From: Pegoplata infirma
Taxonomy: Eukaryota; Arthropoda; Insecta; Diptera; Anthomyiidae
Direction of reading: 5' to 3'
Length of the DNA stretch: 64,000 nt
Assembly (NCBI GenBank): GCA_963921195.1
Contig: OY992536.1
Coordinates: 94,159,007 to 94,223,006 of the forward strand
Shown here: piece by piece, positions 34,131 to 46,695 of the stretch
How positions within the stretch are numbered: position 1 is the first letter of the stretch
Layout of the letters: the number at the start of each line of letters is the position of its first letter
The notes under the pieces: model-generated
What the model was told of the DNA's origin: nothing
The model's database searches: none
The model's input: only the letters and a program-made list of their open reading frames with translations
Position numbers and translations under genes: made by a program

Positions 34131-35248
34131 TATTTTTTTATAGAAAAATACCCAGATTTAAGAATTTTTTTTATAGAAAAATTTGCAGATTATAAAAAAT
34201 TTGCAGATTATGAAAAAATGTTTTCTATAGAACAATTCCGAGATTCTGAAAATTTTTTTCCTATAAAAAAATACTCAGACTCTGAATTTTTTTTCTATAG
34301 AAAAATTCTTAGCGTCTGAGAAATTTTTTTCTATAGAAAAATTCTTCTCAGATTCTGATTTTGAAACTTAAAAATAAATTCCTTTGCAATTCTGTATCAA
34401 CTGTATCTGAGACATTTTTCTTATAGAAAAATTCTCAGATTGTGACACATTTTTTCTATGGAAAATTTTAAGATTCTGAGACAATTTTTCTATAAAAAAA
34501 TTCTCAGATTCTGTAAAATTTTTTTCTACAGAAAATTTCTCAGGTTCGGAAATTTTTTTTATAGCAAAATTTTCAGATTCTGAGAAAGTTTCTCCTAAAG
34601 AAAAATTCTTAGATTCTGAGTATTTTTTTAAAGAAAATTCTAAGATTCTAAAAAAAATTCTATAGAAAATTTTTTAGATTCTGAGAATTTTTTTTCAAAA
34701 GAACAATACTCAGATTCTTAAAAAAAAAAAATTTAATGCAAAATTCTCAGATTCTAAGAAATTTTTTCTGTAAAAAAAATTCTCATATTCTGACAAATGT
34801 TTTTCTATAGAAAAATTCTCATATTCTGAGAAACTTTTTTTTTATAGAAAAATTCACAAATTCTGAAAATAAAATTCTATAGAAAAATTGTCACATTCTG
34901 AAATTTTTTTGTTTAGAAAAGTTCTAAGATTCTGAGAATTTTTTTTTTAGACAAATTTTTAGATTCTGAGACATTTTTTCTACAGAAAAATTCTTATATT
35001 CAGAACAATTTTTCTATTCAAAAACTTTCAGATTCAGAGAAATTTTTTCTGTAGAAAAATTCTCAGATTCTAAAAAACAATTTCTGTGAAAAACTTCTCA
35101 GATTCTGAAAAATGTTATTCTAAATAAAAATTCTCAGATTCTGAGAATTTTTTTTTTATTGAAAAATTCTGAGAATTTTTTTTTATAGAAAAATTCTCAG
35201 ATTCTGAGAAATTTTTTCTCTTGAAAAATTCGCAGATTCTGATTTTTA
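34131..35248 (+). repeat. Diverged 35-bp dyad satellite, cluster S6 right
   Basis: It continues the S6 unit type (AAATTCTCAGATTCTGAGAA with TTTTTCTATAGAAA). A non-satellite tag, CTTAAAAATAAATTCCTTTG, occurs after the array units at about 34366 and again at about 35250. Roughly 0.88 kb of array plus tag was therefore duplicated in tandem. Confidence 0.85.
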
Positions 35249-35840
35249 AACTTAAAAATAAATTCCTTTGCAACTCTGCTTCATCTAAAACCTTATAAAA
35301 AAAATATTCATGATGTTCAACATAGTTTTCTATAAACTTATCTCTACTACAATTATTATCTAAAATTTCTTGTTAAATAACTTTTTAAACTGTGTGTGTG
35401 TGTTTGTGTTTGTATGCGTGTTAAACCTAGTACTACCAAAAACTAACTCCATCTATCGGTATTTTCATCATTATCATTATAAAAAGGAATTTGTGTGAGT
35501 GTCTATATTGTTGTTTGTCTCATAAAGTTATTTTTTTTAAGGAAAGAAACTTTAGTTTAAGCAAAAATCCACCAGAAATACACAAATATAAACTTATAAA
35601 CTAGAGTGGCATTTTATTCTTCAATTTTTGATTTTCCCAGTGTCCCGGCAAATTTTTATTCTAGTAGGTCTAACACTTAGGGGGTATAAATTTGAGGTCA
35701 ATCGAACTAAATTAACCCGTGGCGCCCGACGATAAATTTTTTAGGTTTTTGAAAATTAAAAAAGTGGAAAATATGAATAACACGAATATCAAAAAATTTT
35801 TAAAATCGGTCCAGCTAAGTATATGGTTATGAGATATTAA
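35249..35840. other. AT-rich DNA with TG repeat, no gene seen
   Basis: It includes a GTGTGTGTG run at about 35390-35420 and a slightly G+C-richer patch (AACCCGTGGCGCCCGACG) near 35715. No coding frame was found. Confidence 0.5.
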
Positions 35841-36020
35841 AATAATTTAAATTTTTCTTTGTTTACAAAAAAATTGTGGTCAAATGAATCGGAGGTCAAA
35901 AAATGCGGATTTCTTCCACTGTATTTAAAAATTTAAATTTTTTGTTTGGTTTATGGAAAAATTTAGTTGATAACTGAGTAAAAACTATTGGACTATTTTT
36001 TAAATTTTTAATGTTTGAAC
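35841..36020. mobile_element. Fragment related to the Tc1-like foldbacks
   Basis: CTTTGTTTACAAAAAAATTG, GGAGGTCAAAAAATGCGGAT, TTCTTCCACTGTATTT and TTGATAACTGAGTAAAAACT match in order the interior of the element at 40235-41099 (near 40730-40860). They also match the arms of 37489-39918. No ends were recognised. Confidence 0.5.
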
Positions 36021-36704
36021 TTTGAAACTTTGTCTTAATTTCTATAAAAAGGTCAAGGGAATGAAATTTTAAGATTTTTTTAAAAAATTTCTTGAACGTA
36101 AAAAAAAAACTCCGTTTTTTTTTTTTGCAAATTTAAAATAGCGATATCTCGTAAACCGTTCGGCCGTTTGTAAATATTTTTTTAAAAAGGCCACCCTAAT
36201 GTACACACACTTATGCACTTGGATACACTTACCCAAACACATACTAACAAATACCAATTGTTGTGATTTTAAAGCCATAATCTTAGAATAGGATTTACAA
36301 CAAGTTTTTTTGGCTTTGTTGTGGTTATTACGAGTAAGCACAAGAAAGGGTTTTCTTGTTGGGTGTATTGGGTGTGTTTTTTAGTTAAATAGATGAAGTA
36401 GATTTTAATAGAGAAACTAGTAAATACCAAACCAACACACAAATTCTATAAGTTTTACTTGTTAATGAAGTTGACTGGAAGGAGCGAAGAAAGAATGAAT
36501 ATGGAATACAATAGAAGTAATTTTGTGCATAGAACAGACATACTTTTAAAAATTCTTATAGAAGTTTGTAGACTGAGTAAGGAAGGACTTGTAGGTGGGT
36601 GTGATACACTCTATATTCTATACAACAAACCAAAAAAAAATAAACTTTGCTAAGCCTTAAAATACACTAGTGTTGCCGAGAAGTTTCTGTTTGTGTGTGT
36701 TTTT
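36021..36704. other. AT-rich DNA, no gene supported
   Basis: Mixed A+T sequence with an AACACACACTT-type patch. Two frames (36069-36341 reverse and 36459-36653 forward, 64-90 codons) have no recognisable domain. The second starts in a moderately complex region but has no splice or codon support. Confidence 0.45.
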
Positions 36705-37324
36705 TATACCCTCCACTTAGTGATAGAGGGTATATATAAGTTTGTCATTCCGTTTGTAACTCATCGAAATATCGGTCTGGGACCCCATAAAGTATATATA
36801 TTCATGATGCCCGATCGATTTTAAGACATTCTAGCGATGTCCGTCTGTCCGTCTGTCTGTGGAAAATGCTGTAGCGGACAAAATATTGCACAGAGATGAC
36901 TGAAACTTAACATATTTATTGGAAGTTCTCCCGAGAAGTTTGGTATTGCATTTGAGCAATATCGGTTCAGCGGTTCAAAAGTTATGAACGAAAATGTAAG
37001 CACACCTCAAAAATTTCAGTACATTCAACATAACCTAAAAATACAAAATGCTTTAATTCGGCTTCTGGTTGACATATGTGAACATAATTGAACACCAAAT
37101 GGTATTTAAACATGTACGAACATATTTTTTACAAAAAAAAGAAAAAAATCGCGGATTTTTTTTTTACCAAAAATTTTTTTCGCGGAAATTTTTTTTTTAA
37201 ATTTTTTTTTTTTTTTTCAAAATTAATTTCCTTTTAAATAAAGTTTTTTGCAATAATCTTTTTGAAATTGTGGAGGGTATCACTACATTCGGCAAGGCCG
37301 AATTTAACTTTTTTACTTGTTTTT
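36705..37324 (+). mobile_element. Family A repeat, copy 3, near complete
   Basis: It runs from TATACCCTCCACTTAGTGAT to CGGCAAGGCCG and ACTTGTTTTT. The order of blocks is as in copy 2, including GGGACCCCATAAAGTATATA, GTCCGTCTGTCCGTCTG, GGTTCAGCGGTTCAAAAG and CATTCAACATAACC. It lies 32 kb from copy 2 and is closer to it than to copies 1 or 4, so these two are the younger copies. The reverse frame 36821-37003 lies wholly inside and is not a gene. Confidence 0.78.
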
Positions 37325-37488
37325 CATTGCAGACATCTTTTTTGTTGTTGTTGTCTTTATGTTGCCATGTTTAAGTCTTAGTTAATTCTTTGGTCCGTGT
37401 TGTACATTGTCATCACCTATTTGTTGGGAAAATAAAGTTTTTTCCACATGAGTTTTTTTTTTCACTTCCTGTGTAAGCACACATAGTA

Positions 37489-39918
37489 CAGTGTTGGACA
37501 AAAGTATTTAAACAGAGATTTAATAGATAAAATTTATTAAAGACAAAGTTAAAAATATCAAACCTTTTCTTATCAAACGTGTATTTTTTGGAAGCTATTT
37601 GGTAGGTAATTTATTAAGCTTTAATTTAAGCTTTATAGCGTCCAGATTGAGTTTAAAATAAATGTGCTACAAGGGTTGAACTAAAAAATTAAATTATTAA
37701 TAGACATTTTTTAGAAATTTTTTTAAAAATATTTCTAGGTCGATTTTTTCCAGGTTAAATCATTGAAAATTTAAGAAATGGACCTGTAGTTCATATTCAA
37801 TTATCAAAAAATTTTTTCAATGAATCAAACTAAAATTTTTTAAATACAGTAGAGAAATCCGCATTTTATGACCACCAATTCGTTATTTTTTTGAATAATT
37901 TTAACTATTTATAGTAACTTTTACTTTTCGAAGTAATTTTTATTTTTCGGAGTAGTTTTGATTTTCGGTGTAGTTTTTACTTTTCGGAGCAGTTTTTACT
38001 TTTCGGAGTAATTTTTACTTTTCTAAATTATACTTTATACTCGGATTAGGTTTTACTTTTTGGAGTATTTTTTTACTTTTCGGAGTAATTTTTTACTTTT
38101 CGGAGTAGTTTTTATATTTTGGAGTAACATCACCATATCAAATTAGTTTTGCTTTTCGGAGTAATGTTTTCTTTTCGAAGTAAATTTTACTTTTCGGTGT
38201 AAATTTGGAGTAATTTTTACTTTGCAATTATTTTTGACTTTCTTATATAATTTTTTATTTTCGGAGTAATTTTTAATTTTCGGAGTAGTTTTAAGCTTTT
38301 GGGGTATTTTTACTTTTTGGAGTAATTTTTAATTTTCGGCGTAATTTTTGTTTTTCTAATATGTACTTTTCGGATTAGGTTTTACTCTTCCGAGTAGTTT
38401 TTACTTTTCGGAGTATTTATATTTTGGAGTAAATTTAACATATTGAAGTAGTTTTTGCTTTTCGGAGTAATGTTTACTTTTCGAAGTAAATTTAACGTTT
38501 CAGAGTAAATTTTACTTTTCGTAGTAAATTCGGAGTAATTTATACTTTTGGAATTATTTTTGAATTTTTTTATACATTTTTACTTTTTAGTGCAATTTAA
38601 AGTTATTAGAGTAATTTTTACTTTTCAGAGTAATTTTTATGATGGTTTCAGCTTTTCGAAGTAACTTTTACTTTTCGATTGATTAATTTATACTTTTCGG
38701 AGTTAGTTCTAATTTTTGGAGTAATTTTAACTTTTCGAAGTAGTTAATACTTTTCGGAGTAATTTATAATTTTCGGAGTAGTTTTAAACTTTTGGGGTAT
38801 TTTTATTTTTCGGAGTAATTTTTACTTTTCGGTGTAATTTTTAGTTTTCGTTATAATTTTTGTTTTTCGGAGTAATTTTTACTTTTCGGAGTAATTTTTA
38901 GTTTTCGTTATATTTTTTTACTTTTCAAAGAAAATTTTACGTTTCTGAGTATTTTTACCTTTTCGAAGTAATTTTTCTTTTCGGAGTAATTTTTAAATTT
39001 CGGAGTAATGTTTACTTTTCGGCGAAACTTACTTTTCGGTGAAATTTTTGCTTTTCGGAGTAATTTTTAGTTTTCATTATAATTTTTACTTTTCGGCGAA
39101 ATTTTTAGTTTTCGGAGTTGTTTTTACTTTTTGAAGTAATTTTAACTTTTCTGACTAATTTTTAATTTTCTGAGTAATTTTTACTTTTCGGCGAAATGTT
39201 TACTTTTCGGAGTAATTTTTACTTTTCGGAGTAATTTTTAGTTTTCGGAGTAATTTTTACTTTTCGGAGTAGTTTTTTACTTTTCGGAGTAATTTTCACT
39301 TTTCGGAGTAATTTTAACTTTTCTGAGTAATTTTTAATTTTCGGAGTAAAAATTACTTTTCGGCGTAATTTTTACTTTTCGGAGTAATTTTCACTTTTCG
39401 GAGTAATTTTTACTTTTCGGATTTATTTTTATTTCTAATAATAAGTCGATTTTTTTCAGCTCAAACATTAAAAATTTAAAAAAATGGTGCAATAGTTTAT
39501 ATTCATTTATCAACTTATTTTTTTTTTTCAATGAACAAATAGTGGCCAAAAGAGTTGGAGGTCATTATACGCAGATTTCTTCTACTGTATTAAAAAAAAT
39601 TGTTTGAATCGTTGAAAAAATTTATAAATTTTTAAATTTTTAATGTTTGAACTTAAAAAAAATCGTCTTAGAAATATTTTTAAAATTGTTTATTAAAAAA
39701 TGTTCATAAATAATTTAATTTTCCAGTTCGACCCTCATAACAAATTTATTTTTACCTCAATCTGTACGCTATCAAGCTTAAATTATAGCTTAATAAATTA
39801 TCTACAAAACACTTTATAACTAACACTCGTTTGATAAAAAAGTTTTGCTATTTTTTAACTTTGTCTGTAACAAATTGCATCTGCTATAGCTCTGTATGTC
39901 TACTTTTGTCCGGCACTG
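37489..39918. mobile_element. 2.4-kb Tc1-like foldback carrying a satellite
   Basis: The ends are CAGTGTTGGACAAAAGTA and TACTTTTGTCCGGCACTG, with TA on both sides (37487-37488 and 39919-39920). Tc1-like transposons have similar CAGTG ends and a TA target. The inverted arms are about 400 bp: TTTAATTTAAGCTTTATAGC pairs with GCTATCAAGCTTAAATTATA, and AGAAATCCGCATTTTATGAC pairs with GTCATTATACGCAGATTTCT. Between the arms there is no transposase, only 1.5 kb of 19-bp satellite. Confidence 0.82.
37912..39428 (+). repeat. 19-bp TTTTCGGAGTAATTTTTAC satellite, block 1
   Basis: About 80 diverged units of TTTTCGGAGTAATTTTTAC fill the space between the inverted arms of the surrounding Tc1-like element. 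Variants include CGAAGTAA, CGGCGAAAT and TTTGGAGTA. Blocks near 39190-39420 are the most uniform. A second block of the same unit begins at 41726, outside the element. Confidence 0.88.
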
Positions 39919-40234
39919 TAGATATTAACAAACACACACACAAGTTTTTAATACACACACAAAACACCATCACAAATACAAGTTCTTCTAATAGGCTTGG
40001 AAGATCAAACTCTATGATGTTGTATGTATTTCGGTTTGGCATTAAGTTTGTTTCAACATTGTTGTGGTTGTCTTAATCTGGTGTTTGGAATGTTTGTTAT
40101 TTTTCATGAGCTTGTTAATGATGATGTTAAATTAAAACTTAAGTTATTGCGTGTGTGTGTGTGTTCCGGCTACAATTTCCGGTAAGAATAAATCTTAAAA
40201 GCTTATATAACACAGTGCAACACGAATATAAATA
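39919..40234. other. Short spacer between two foldbacks
   Basis: It contains ACACACACACAAG near 39935 and GTGTGTGTGTGTGTTCC near 40150. Forward frames of 64-81 codons cross the element ends and are not supported as genes. Confidence 0.5.
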
Positions 40235-41099
40235 CTGGCCGCCAAAAGTCTACTTACGACTACATAGTAGATGTATTTCGTTAATGACAAAGTTCTCAAT
40301 AATAGACCAAATTACTGTAAAAAAAATTTTTATAAAAAGTGCTGTGTAAGTAATTTATCAAGCTTTAATTTAAGCTTAATAGCGTCTAGATTGAGTAAAT
40401 ATTAAATGTGCTACGAAGGTCGAAATGGAAATAGAAATTATTAAAATTTATTTTTTATAAAATTTTTTAAAAATATTTTTGAGTCGATTTTTATCAAGGT
40501 CAGACACTAAAAATTTAAAATATGGTCCAGTAGTTTATATTCTGTTATCAACAAATTTTCCAACTAATCAAACAAAAATTAAAATTTTTTTAATACAGAA
40601 GAAATCCGCATGTTTTGACCTTTAATTCTTTTGACCTCAAATTTTTTGTAAACAAAGAAAATATTTAATTGTTTCCATATCTCATTATTCTACACTTAGG
40701 TGTACTAAAAATTATAAACAATGTAATCTTTTCTTTGTTTACAAAAAATTGCTGATCAAAAGAATTTGAGGTCAAAATGCAAATTTCTTATACTGTGTTT
40801 AAAAAAAAATTTGTTTCAGTAGTTGAAAATTTTTTTTTGATAACTGAATAAAAACTGTTGGAACAAATTTAAAATTTTTAATATTTTAGCTTGAAAAAAT
40901 CGACTTAAAAATATTTTTAAAAATTTTCTTAGAAAAGTATTTCAATAATTTCAATTTTTATTTCGACCCTCATAGCACTTTAATATTTACTCAATCTAAA
41001 CGCCATTAAGCTTAAATTAAAGCTTGATAAATTACCTACACAGCACTTTTTACAAAAATGATTGTTTGATAGTCGTACGTAGATTTTTGGCGGCCACTG
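40235..41099. mobile_element. Tc1-like foldback, sister of 37489-39918
   Basis: The left end, CTGGCCGCCAAAAGTCTAC, pairs with the right end GTAGATTTTTGGCGGCCACTG, the left having lost 2 bp of CAGTG. TA flanks are present (40233-40234 and 41100-41101). The arms share AAGCTTTAATTTAAGCTTAA, GCGTCTAGATTGAGT, AATCCGCATGTTTTGACC and CTTTGTTTACAAAAAA with the element at 37489. The centre has no satellite, so the two elements show the same family with and without an internal array. Confidence 0.78.
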
Positions 41100-41725
41100 T
41101 ATATTGCATGAAACTAGACCATCAGCCCACCAAAAAACGGGTTTTGAAAACTTAACTCTAGTATAATTTTATGGCCCACTGTAGGTTTAGTAAATTCTAG
41201 AGTAGAAAATAAGTAGTTTTCAAATTAATTCAAAATATGCTAATTTATTTTCTTGTACAATTTTTATACGAAAAAATAGTTTTTTTCTTTAATTTTCCTA
41301 ATTAATCATCTAGCATTAAAATTTTTCACAAAAAGATGGTAATAAACCAAAACGACGAATATCATGTACTTTTTTGTTTAAAATTAAACTAACATTTAAA
41401 TTAATACAAACAAGTGTATTTACAAAATTTTTGTCATTATTTAACATTAAAACACTGCTGCTGCTCTCACCGGTTTTTGATCTGTGGTTTATGGTCCTAT
41501 ATACGTATAAAACCATTATGGCCTTTATTCGCCATACATATGAACACTGTAATCAAATGTAACATTTTGCGTGAAAAAATAATATTTTATAATATTTATT
41601 GCTGTTGTTTTGTGTGGACGACACCCTACACTTAAGGAGAGGGAATTATTTGTTGTTGGTAAAAATATATACAAAAAAACTTTTTTTTGTGTATTTTATT
41701 TTTGAACTTTTTGGTGTTTTTTTTT
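41100..41725. other. AT-rich DNA, no gene supported
   Basis: Several overlapping frames of 62-78 codons (41316-41835, both strands) conflict with each other and end in satellite. None shows a domain. The region around 41455-41550 is somewhat more complex (CTGCTGCTCTCACCGG) but gives no exon evidence. Confidence 0.45.
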
Positions 41726-43355
41726 CATTTTTCGGAGTTATTTTTAGCTTTCGGAGTAGTTTTTACTTTTTGGTTTTATTTGTACTTTTCGGAGTAATTT
41801 TTACTTTTCAAAGTATTTTTTACTTTTCGGAGTAATTTTTACTTTTCGGAGTAAATTTTACATTTCGGAGTAACTTTTACTTTTCGGAGTAATTTTTACT
41901 TTTCGGAGTAATTTTTGGTATAGTTTTTATTTTTCGGAGTAATTTTGACTTTTCGGAGTAATTTGTACTTTTCGGTGTAACTTTTACTTTTCGAAGTGAT
42001 TTTTACTTTTCGGAGCAATTTTAATTAATTTAAATAATTTTCGGAGTAATTTTTTGTTAAAGTAACTTTTACTTTTTGGAGTAACTTCATTTTTCGGAGT
42101 AGTTTTTATTTTTTTGAATTAGTTTTACTCTTTGGAGTAACTTTTAGTTTTCGGAGTCATTTTTAATTTTCGTTGTAATTTTTTGCTTTTTAAAGAAATA
42201 TTTACTTTTCGGTGTAACTTTTACTTTTCGATATATTGCTTACTTTTGGTATATCGCTTACTTTTTAATAAATTTTTACTTTCCTGAGTTACTTTTACTT
42301 TTCGGAGTAACTTTTGCTTTTCGGATTAACTTTTAACTTTCGGAGTAATTTTTAATTTTCGGTGTAGTTTTTACTTTTTGGAGTAATTTTTACTCTACGG
42401 AGTTACTTTTACTTTTCGGAGTTACTTTTACTTTTCGGAGTTACTTTTACTTTTCGGATTAACTTTTAAATTTCGGAGTAATTTCTAATTTTCGGTGTAG
42501 TTTTTACTTTTCGGAGTAATTTTTACTTTTCGGAATTACCTTTACTTTTCGAAGTAACTTTTATATTTCGGAATAATTTTTAATTTTTTGAACAACTGTA
42601 CTTTTACTTGTCTGAGCAATTGTTACTTTTCAGAGTATTTTTTTCATTTATCGGTATAATTTTTACATTTTAAAATAATTTTTGCTTTTCGGAATAATTT
42701 TAACTTTTCAGAGAACGTTTTATTAATCGGAGTAGTTGTTTGTTCTCGGACTAATTTTTACTTTCGACGTAGTTTTTATATTTCGAAGTAATTTTAACTA
42801 TTTGGAGATTTTTTACTTTTCGGAGTAACCTTTACTTTTCGGTCTTACTTTTAATTTTTTAAGTAAATTTTACTGTTTGGTGTAATTTTTACTTTTCGAA
42901 TTTGTACTTTTAGGAGTAATTTTTACTTTTCGGAGTAATTTTTATATATTGTAGTAATTTTAACTTTTCAGAGTAGTTTTTGCTTTGCGTAGTAATGTTT
43001 ACTTTTCGAAGTGAATTATTCGTTTCGGAGTAAATTTTACTTTTCGGAGTAAGTTTTACTTTTGGGAGTAAATTTTACTTCCCGTAGTAATTTTTACTTC
43101 TTGGATCAAATGTTTATTTACGGAGCGGAGTAATGTTAACTTTTCGAAGAACTTTTTCTTTTTCGGAGTAATTTTTACTTTTCGGAGAAATGTTTACTTT
43201 ATGGATTAATTTTTACTTTTCGGAGTAATTTTTACTTTTCGGAGTAATTTTTACTTTTCGGAGTAATTTTTACTTATCGGAGTAATTTTTACTTTTCGTA
43301 GAAATTTTTACTTTTCGTAGAAATTTTTGCTTTTCGAAGTAATTTTTACTTTTCG
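41726..43355 (+). repeat. 19-bp TTTTCGGAGTAATTTTTAC satellite, block 2
   Basis: About 85 units of the same 19-bp motif and orientation as block 1, with CGGAGTTAC and CGGTGTAAC variants. It is broken at 43356 by a 768-bp insertion, then picks up with a few units (44126-44190) before a change of unit. The inverted arms that enclose block 1 are not visible around this block. Confidence 0.88.
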
Positions 43356-43357
43356 TA

Positions 43358-44125
43358 CACTCTGTGAAATGACTGTAATCTTAATGTAATCAGAATGTAA
43401 TCTTAATAATACAGATTTAAAGAAAATACTTTGTATTTTGTTGTGACAAAAAAACAAAGTTTACTCTGTTATATTATATTAATCTTAATTTTACAGATAA
43501 TTAACAGAGTTTTCTGCTAAACTACAGATTTATATAGCAAAATACTTCATATTTTTTTATAACCAACAAAGTTTTCTGTTTTGAGTAGTTCTTGTTTTTA
43601 TTACCAAACATCAAAATTTTATCTGTATTTTTTTTTTTTTTTGAGAAAAAAGTGAAAAAGTAGCAAAAAAAGTTATCAAAAATTTTTTTAGAAATCTTAT
43701 AAAATTTTACAAAATAACATGCATTTAACTAAAGTCTGTAAATTTACAGAGTTTTTTTCTGTAATTTTTTTTTTCATCAAATGTATTTTACAAATATATG
43801 TAAATTTACATAGTTTTCTTTGCTAAATGGTGGTTTATTTAACCAATATTTCACTAGAAAATCTGTAAATTAACAGTATTTTTTGGACCAAATCATTTTA
43901 CAGAGTTTTAAAGTAAAATTATAGAGTTTTCTCTGTCAAAAAGCTTTTATATTTAACCAATATTTAACTATAAACTCTGTAAATTAACAGTTTTTTTTTG
44001 TCAAAATCATTTCACAGAGTTTTTTAGTAAAATTACCAAGAAATGTTGTTAGCTGGAAAAGTATGGTGTACTCTGTTAAATTAGCAGAGCTTTTCTGTAA
44101 TTTAACTGAGTTATTATTTTGAGTG
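43358..44125. mobile_element. TA-flanked MITE in the 19-bp satellite
   Basis: The ends CACTCTGTGAAATGACTGTA and ATTATTTTGAGTG share only short inverted termini (CACTC/GAGTG). TA lies on both sides (43356-43357 and 44126-44127), and satellite sequence continues on each side. The interior is filled with CTGTAAATTTACAGAGTTTT-like palindromic blocks (near 43735, 43867 and 43975). No coding frame was seen. Confidence 0.68.
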
Positions 44126-44725
44126 TAGTAATTTTTAATTTTCGTAGTAATTTTTACTTTTCGGAGTAATTTTTACTTTTCGGAGTACTTTCGGCTCGAA
44201 AATGTATTTAACGTTTTGTAGGTAATTTTTCTTTCGGACTTATTTTAACATTTTAGTGTCAAACCATAATTAATTACAGAAAATAATTTATTTTCGGTGT
44301 ATATTTTTGACATTTTGAAATGTTTTTTCGACCATTTTGCACTTTTATACTTAATTTATTTTCTTTTTATTTAGTTTTCGAAAAAATATACTTTTCTTAC
44401 TTTTTGAAATACTTTTGACTTTTCTGAATACTTTTAACATTTGGAGGTTGTTCTAATTTTTTGCGGTACTTTTAACTTTTCGATGTACCTTTAACTTTTC
44501 GAGGTACCTTTAACTTTTCGAGATACCTTTAACTTTTCGAGGTACTTTTAACTTTTCAAGGTACTTTAAACTTTTCGAGGTACTTTTAACTTTTTGAGGT
44601 ACTTTTAACTTTCCGTGGTACTATAACCCTTTCGGAGTATTTTTATATAATCGAGGTACTTTTAATTTTTTGTACAAATTCCTATTTTCCAAGTACATTT
44701 TACTTTTTCGTGTACTTTTTGCTTG
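44126..44725 (+). repeat. 19-bp satellite, CGAGGTAC variant
   Basis: After a few CGGAGTAA units the array changes to AACTTTTCGAGGTACTTTT at the same 19-bp spacing. It is clearest at 44460-44620 and is preceded by diverged units from about 44200. The shared frame TACTTTT-CG-AG-GTA shows that the two unit types are derivatives of one another. Confidence 0.8.
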
Positions 44726-45415
44726 TCAAATTAGGTACTTTTCAGTGTTCTGTGATAGCCTATCATCTGTTCGGCTTAACCGTGTATTGTAATTTTTACA
44801 AAAACGTTTTATTGCATAAATTTGGTAATTTTTATTGTGTGTGTGTTTTTTTTGCGTTTAAATTTATTTAATTTATTTTACATTATGTTCATGTGACATC
44901 TGTTGTTTAATGAACTTTGTGTAAATAATTATTTTGCCACAAATTAGAATTGATTAAAATACAATTTGTAGCTGCTATTTTTGCTATGCATATATTTGTG
45001 TTCTCCCTGTAGTTGTTGTCGTTATTTTTATTGGGTTTGTAATTAAAAAAAAAATAAAAAATATTTTTTGAATAATAATTTATTTTTGTTATTGGGTTTG
45101 TTGAATTTTAGGTTGAACATGTTGTTTTTTATGTCCTTTTCGGTTTGATTTGGTTTGTCATAAATTTAATATTTTTTTTGTTGGTTTTATTACAAAATTT
45201 TTTGAGTAAATATTTGTATAAATAATTCAATATGAATTTTAGAATAAATTATTGGGAAAATTTTGTGGAAACTGTTCGCTAATACAATTTGTTTTAGAAT
45301 TTATAAAAATTTTCATTGAATAACACTGTGAAACACGAATTTGTATGTTGAATGAGACAAAAAAATAATGAAAGTAGACTATCAGTACCAAAATATATGA
45401 AAGTAATCTATACAT
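44726..45415. other. AT-rich spacer, no gene seen
   Basis: A+T sequence with TG-rich and poly-T segments. A 71-codon reverse frame (45239-45454) runs into the following foldback and is not supported. Confidence 0.5.
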
Positions 45416-45726
45416 GAGGCATTCCACACCAAATGTCCCGCTACAGAAAAACATGTGTCCCGCAAATTTCTGAATAGGTTGTTTAGATAGCCCTAAATGG
45501 AACTTAGAAAGTTGCGTTTTTGGTTTTTCAATTTTTCAAAAACTGGGCTTAGGAGGCGTGGTCAAATATTGGAAAAATTGTATCACATTAAAACGGAATG
45601 ACCCACAAAAATTGAAAAACCAAAAACGCAATTTTCTAAGTTCCATATAGGGCTATCCATACAACCTATTCAGTAGTTTACAGTACACATGCTTTTTTTC
45701 GCTGGACATTTGGTGTGGAATGCCTC
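45416..45726. mobile_element. 311-bp foldback MITE with GGCATTCC ends
   Basis: GAGGCATTCCACACCAAATG at the left end has its exact inverse at the right end. Internal arms pair as well: GCGTTTTTGGTTTTTCAATT with AATTGAAAAACCAAAAACGC. The GGCATTCC end resembles the GGGGCATTCC termini at 29231 and 53856, so the three may share a terminal recognition motif. No target duplication could be fixed. Confidence 0.75.
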
Positions 45727-45759
45727 TTATATAAAAGAGTAATGTGACTGACTGACTCA

Positions 45760-46695
45760 TCATCGCCCAGCCCAAACCGCTGAAGCTAGAGACTTGACAT
45801 TTGGACTGTAGGTTCATCTCCCGGAATATAGATCCACTAAGGCTGGATTTTTGCCAATGTTGATTCTAAGGGGGTAAAAAACTGTACTTTAGGTACTTTT
45901 ATGTCTACTGAAATAATGGTCATATAGACTTGAAATTTGGACTGTATGTTCACTTCCCGGAATATAGATCCAGTACGGCTGGACTTTTGCCATTGTTGAT
46001 TCTAAGGGGTAAAATGGGTAAAAAAACTGTACTTTTGGTACCTTTTTTATTGCCTTTAATTTCCTACAAACTTGAAATTTGAATTGTAAGTTCAGCTCCC
46101 GAAATATAGAACCAATAAGGCTGGACTTTTGCCAATGTTGATTCTAAGGGGGTAAAAAGGGTAAAAAACTGTACTTTTGGTACCTTTTATATTTCCTTAA
46201 AAAATGGTCATAAAGACTTGAAATTTGGACTGTATGTTCACCTCAAAGAATATAGATCCGATAAGGCTGGACTTTTGCCAATGTTGATTCTAAGGCTGCA
46301 AAAAGGTACCTTAAATTTCCTTAAATTATGGTACAAGAAACTTGAAATTTGCAATGTAGGTTAACCTCCCGGAAAAAAGATTCACTAAGGCTGGGTTTTT
46401 GCAAATGTTTATTCTACGGGGGTAAAATGGGTTAAAAAGTGCACTTTTGGTACTATTTTTTTATTTACTGAAATAATGATGATACAAACTTGAAATTTGA
46501 AAAGTAGGATCCTCTGCTGAAAAAAACAAATTTTGTAAATTTGGATTATAAGGGGGGTCAAAGGGTTGAATGAAAAGTGTTCTTTTAGTACCTTTTGTTA
46601 TTTCTTGAAATAGTGGGCATAGAAACTTGAAATTTGGAATGTAAAATCCTGTAGTGAAAAAAAAACATTCTGGAAAAAATACTTTTTGGAAATTG
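45760..46695 (+). repeat. ~140-bp tandem repeat, left part
   Basis: Seven copies start with ACTTGAAATTTGGACTGTA or a variant (about 45793, 45930, 46069, 46217, 46338, 46488 and 46624). They contain CTCCCGGAATATAGATCC, AAGGCTGGACTTTTGCCAAT, GTTGATTCTAAGGGGGTAAA and CTGTACTTTTGGTACCTTTT. The period is about 120-150 bp. Upstream, TGACTGACTGACTCATCATC and CGCCCAGCCCAAACCGCTGA form a single-copy lead-in. The last copy passes directly into the 16-bp satellite. Confidence 0.85.
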
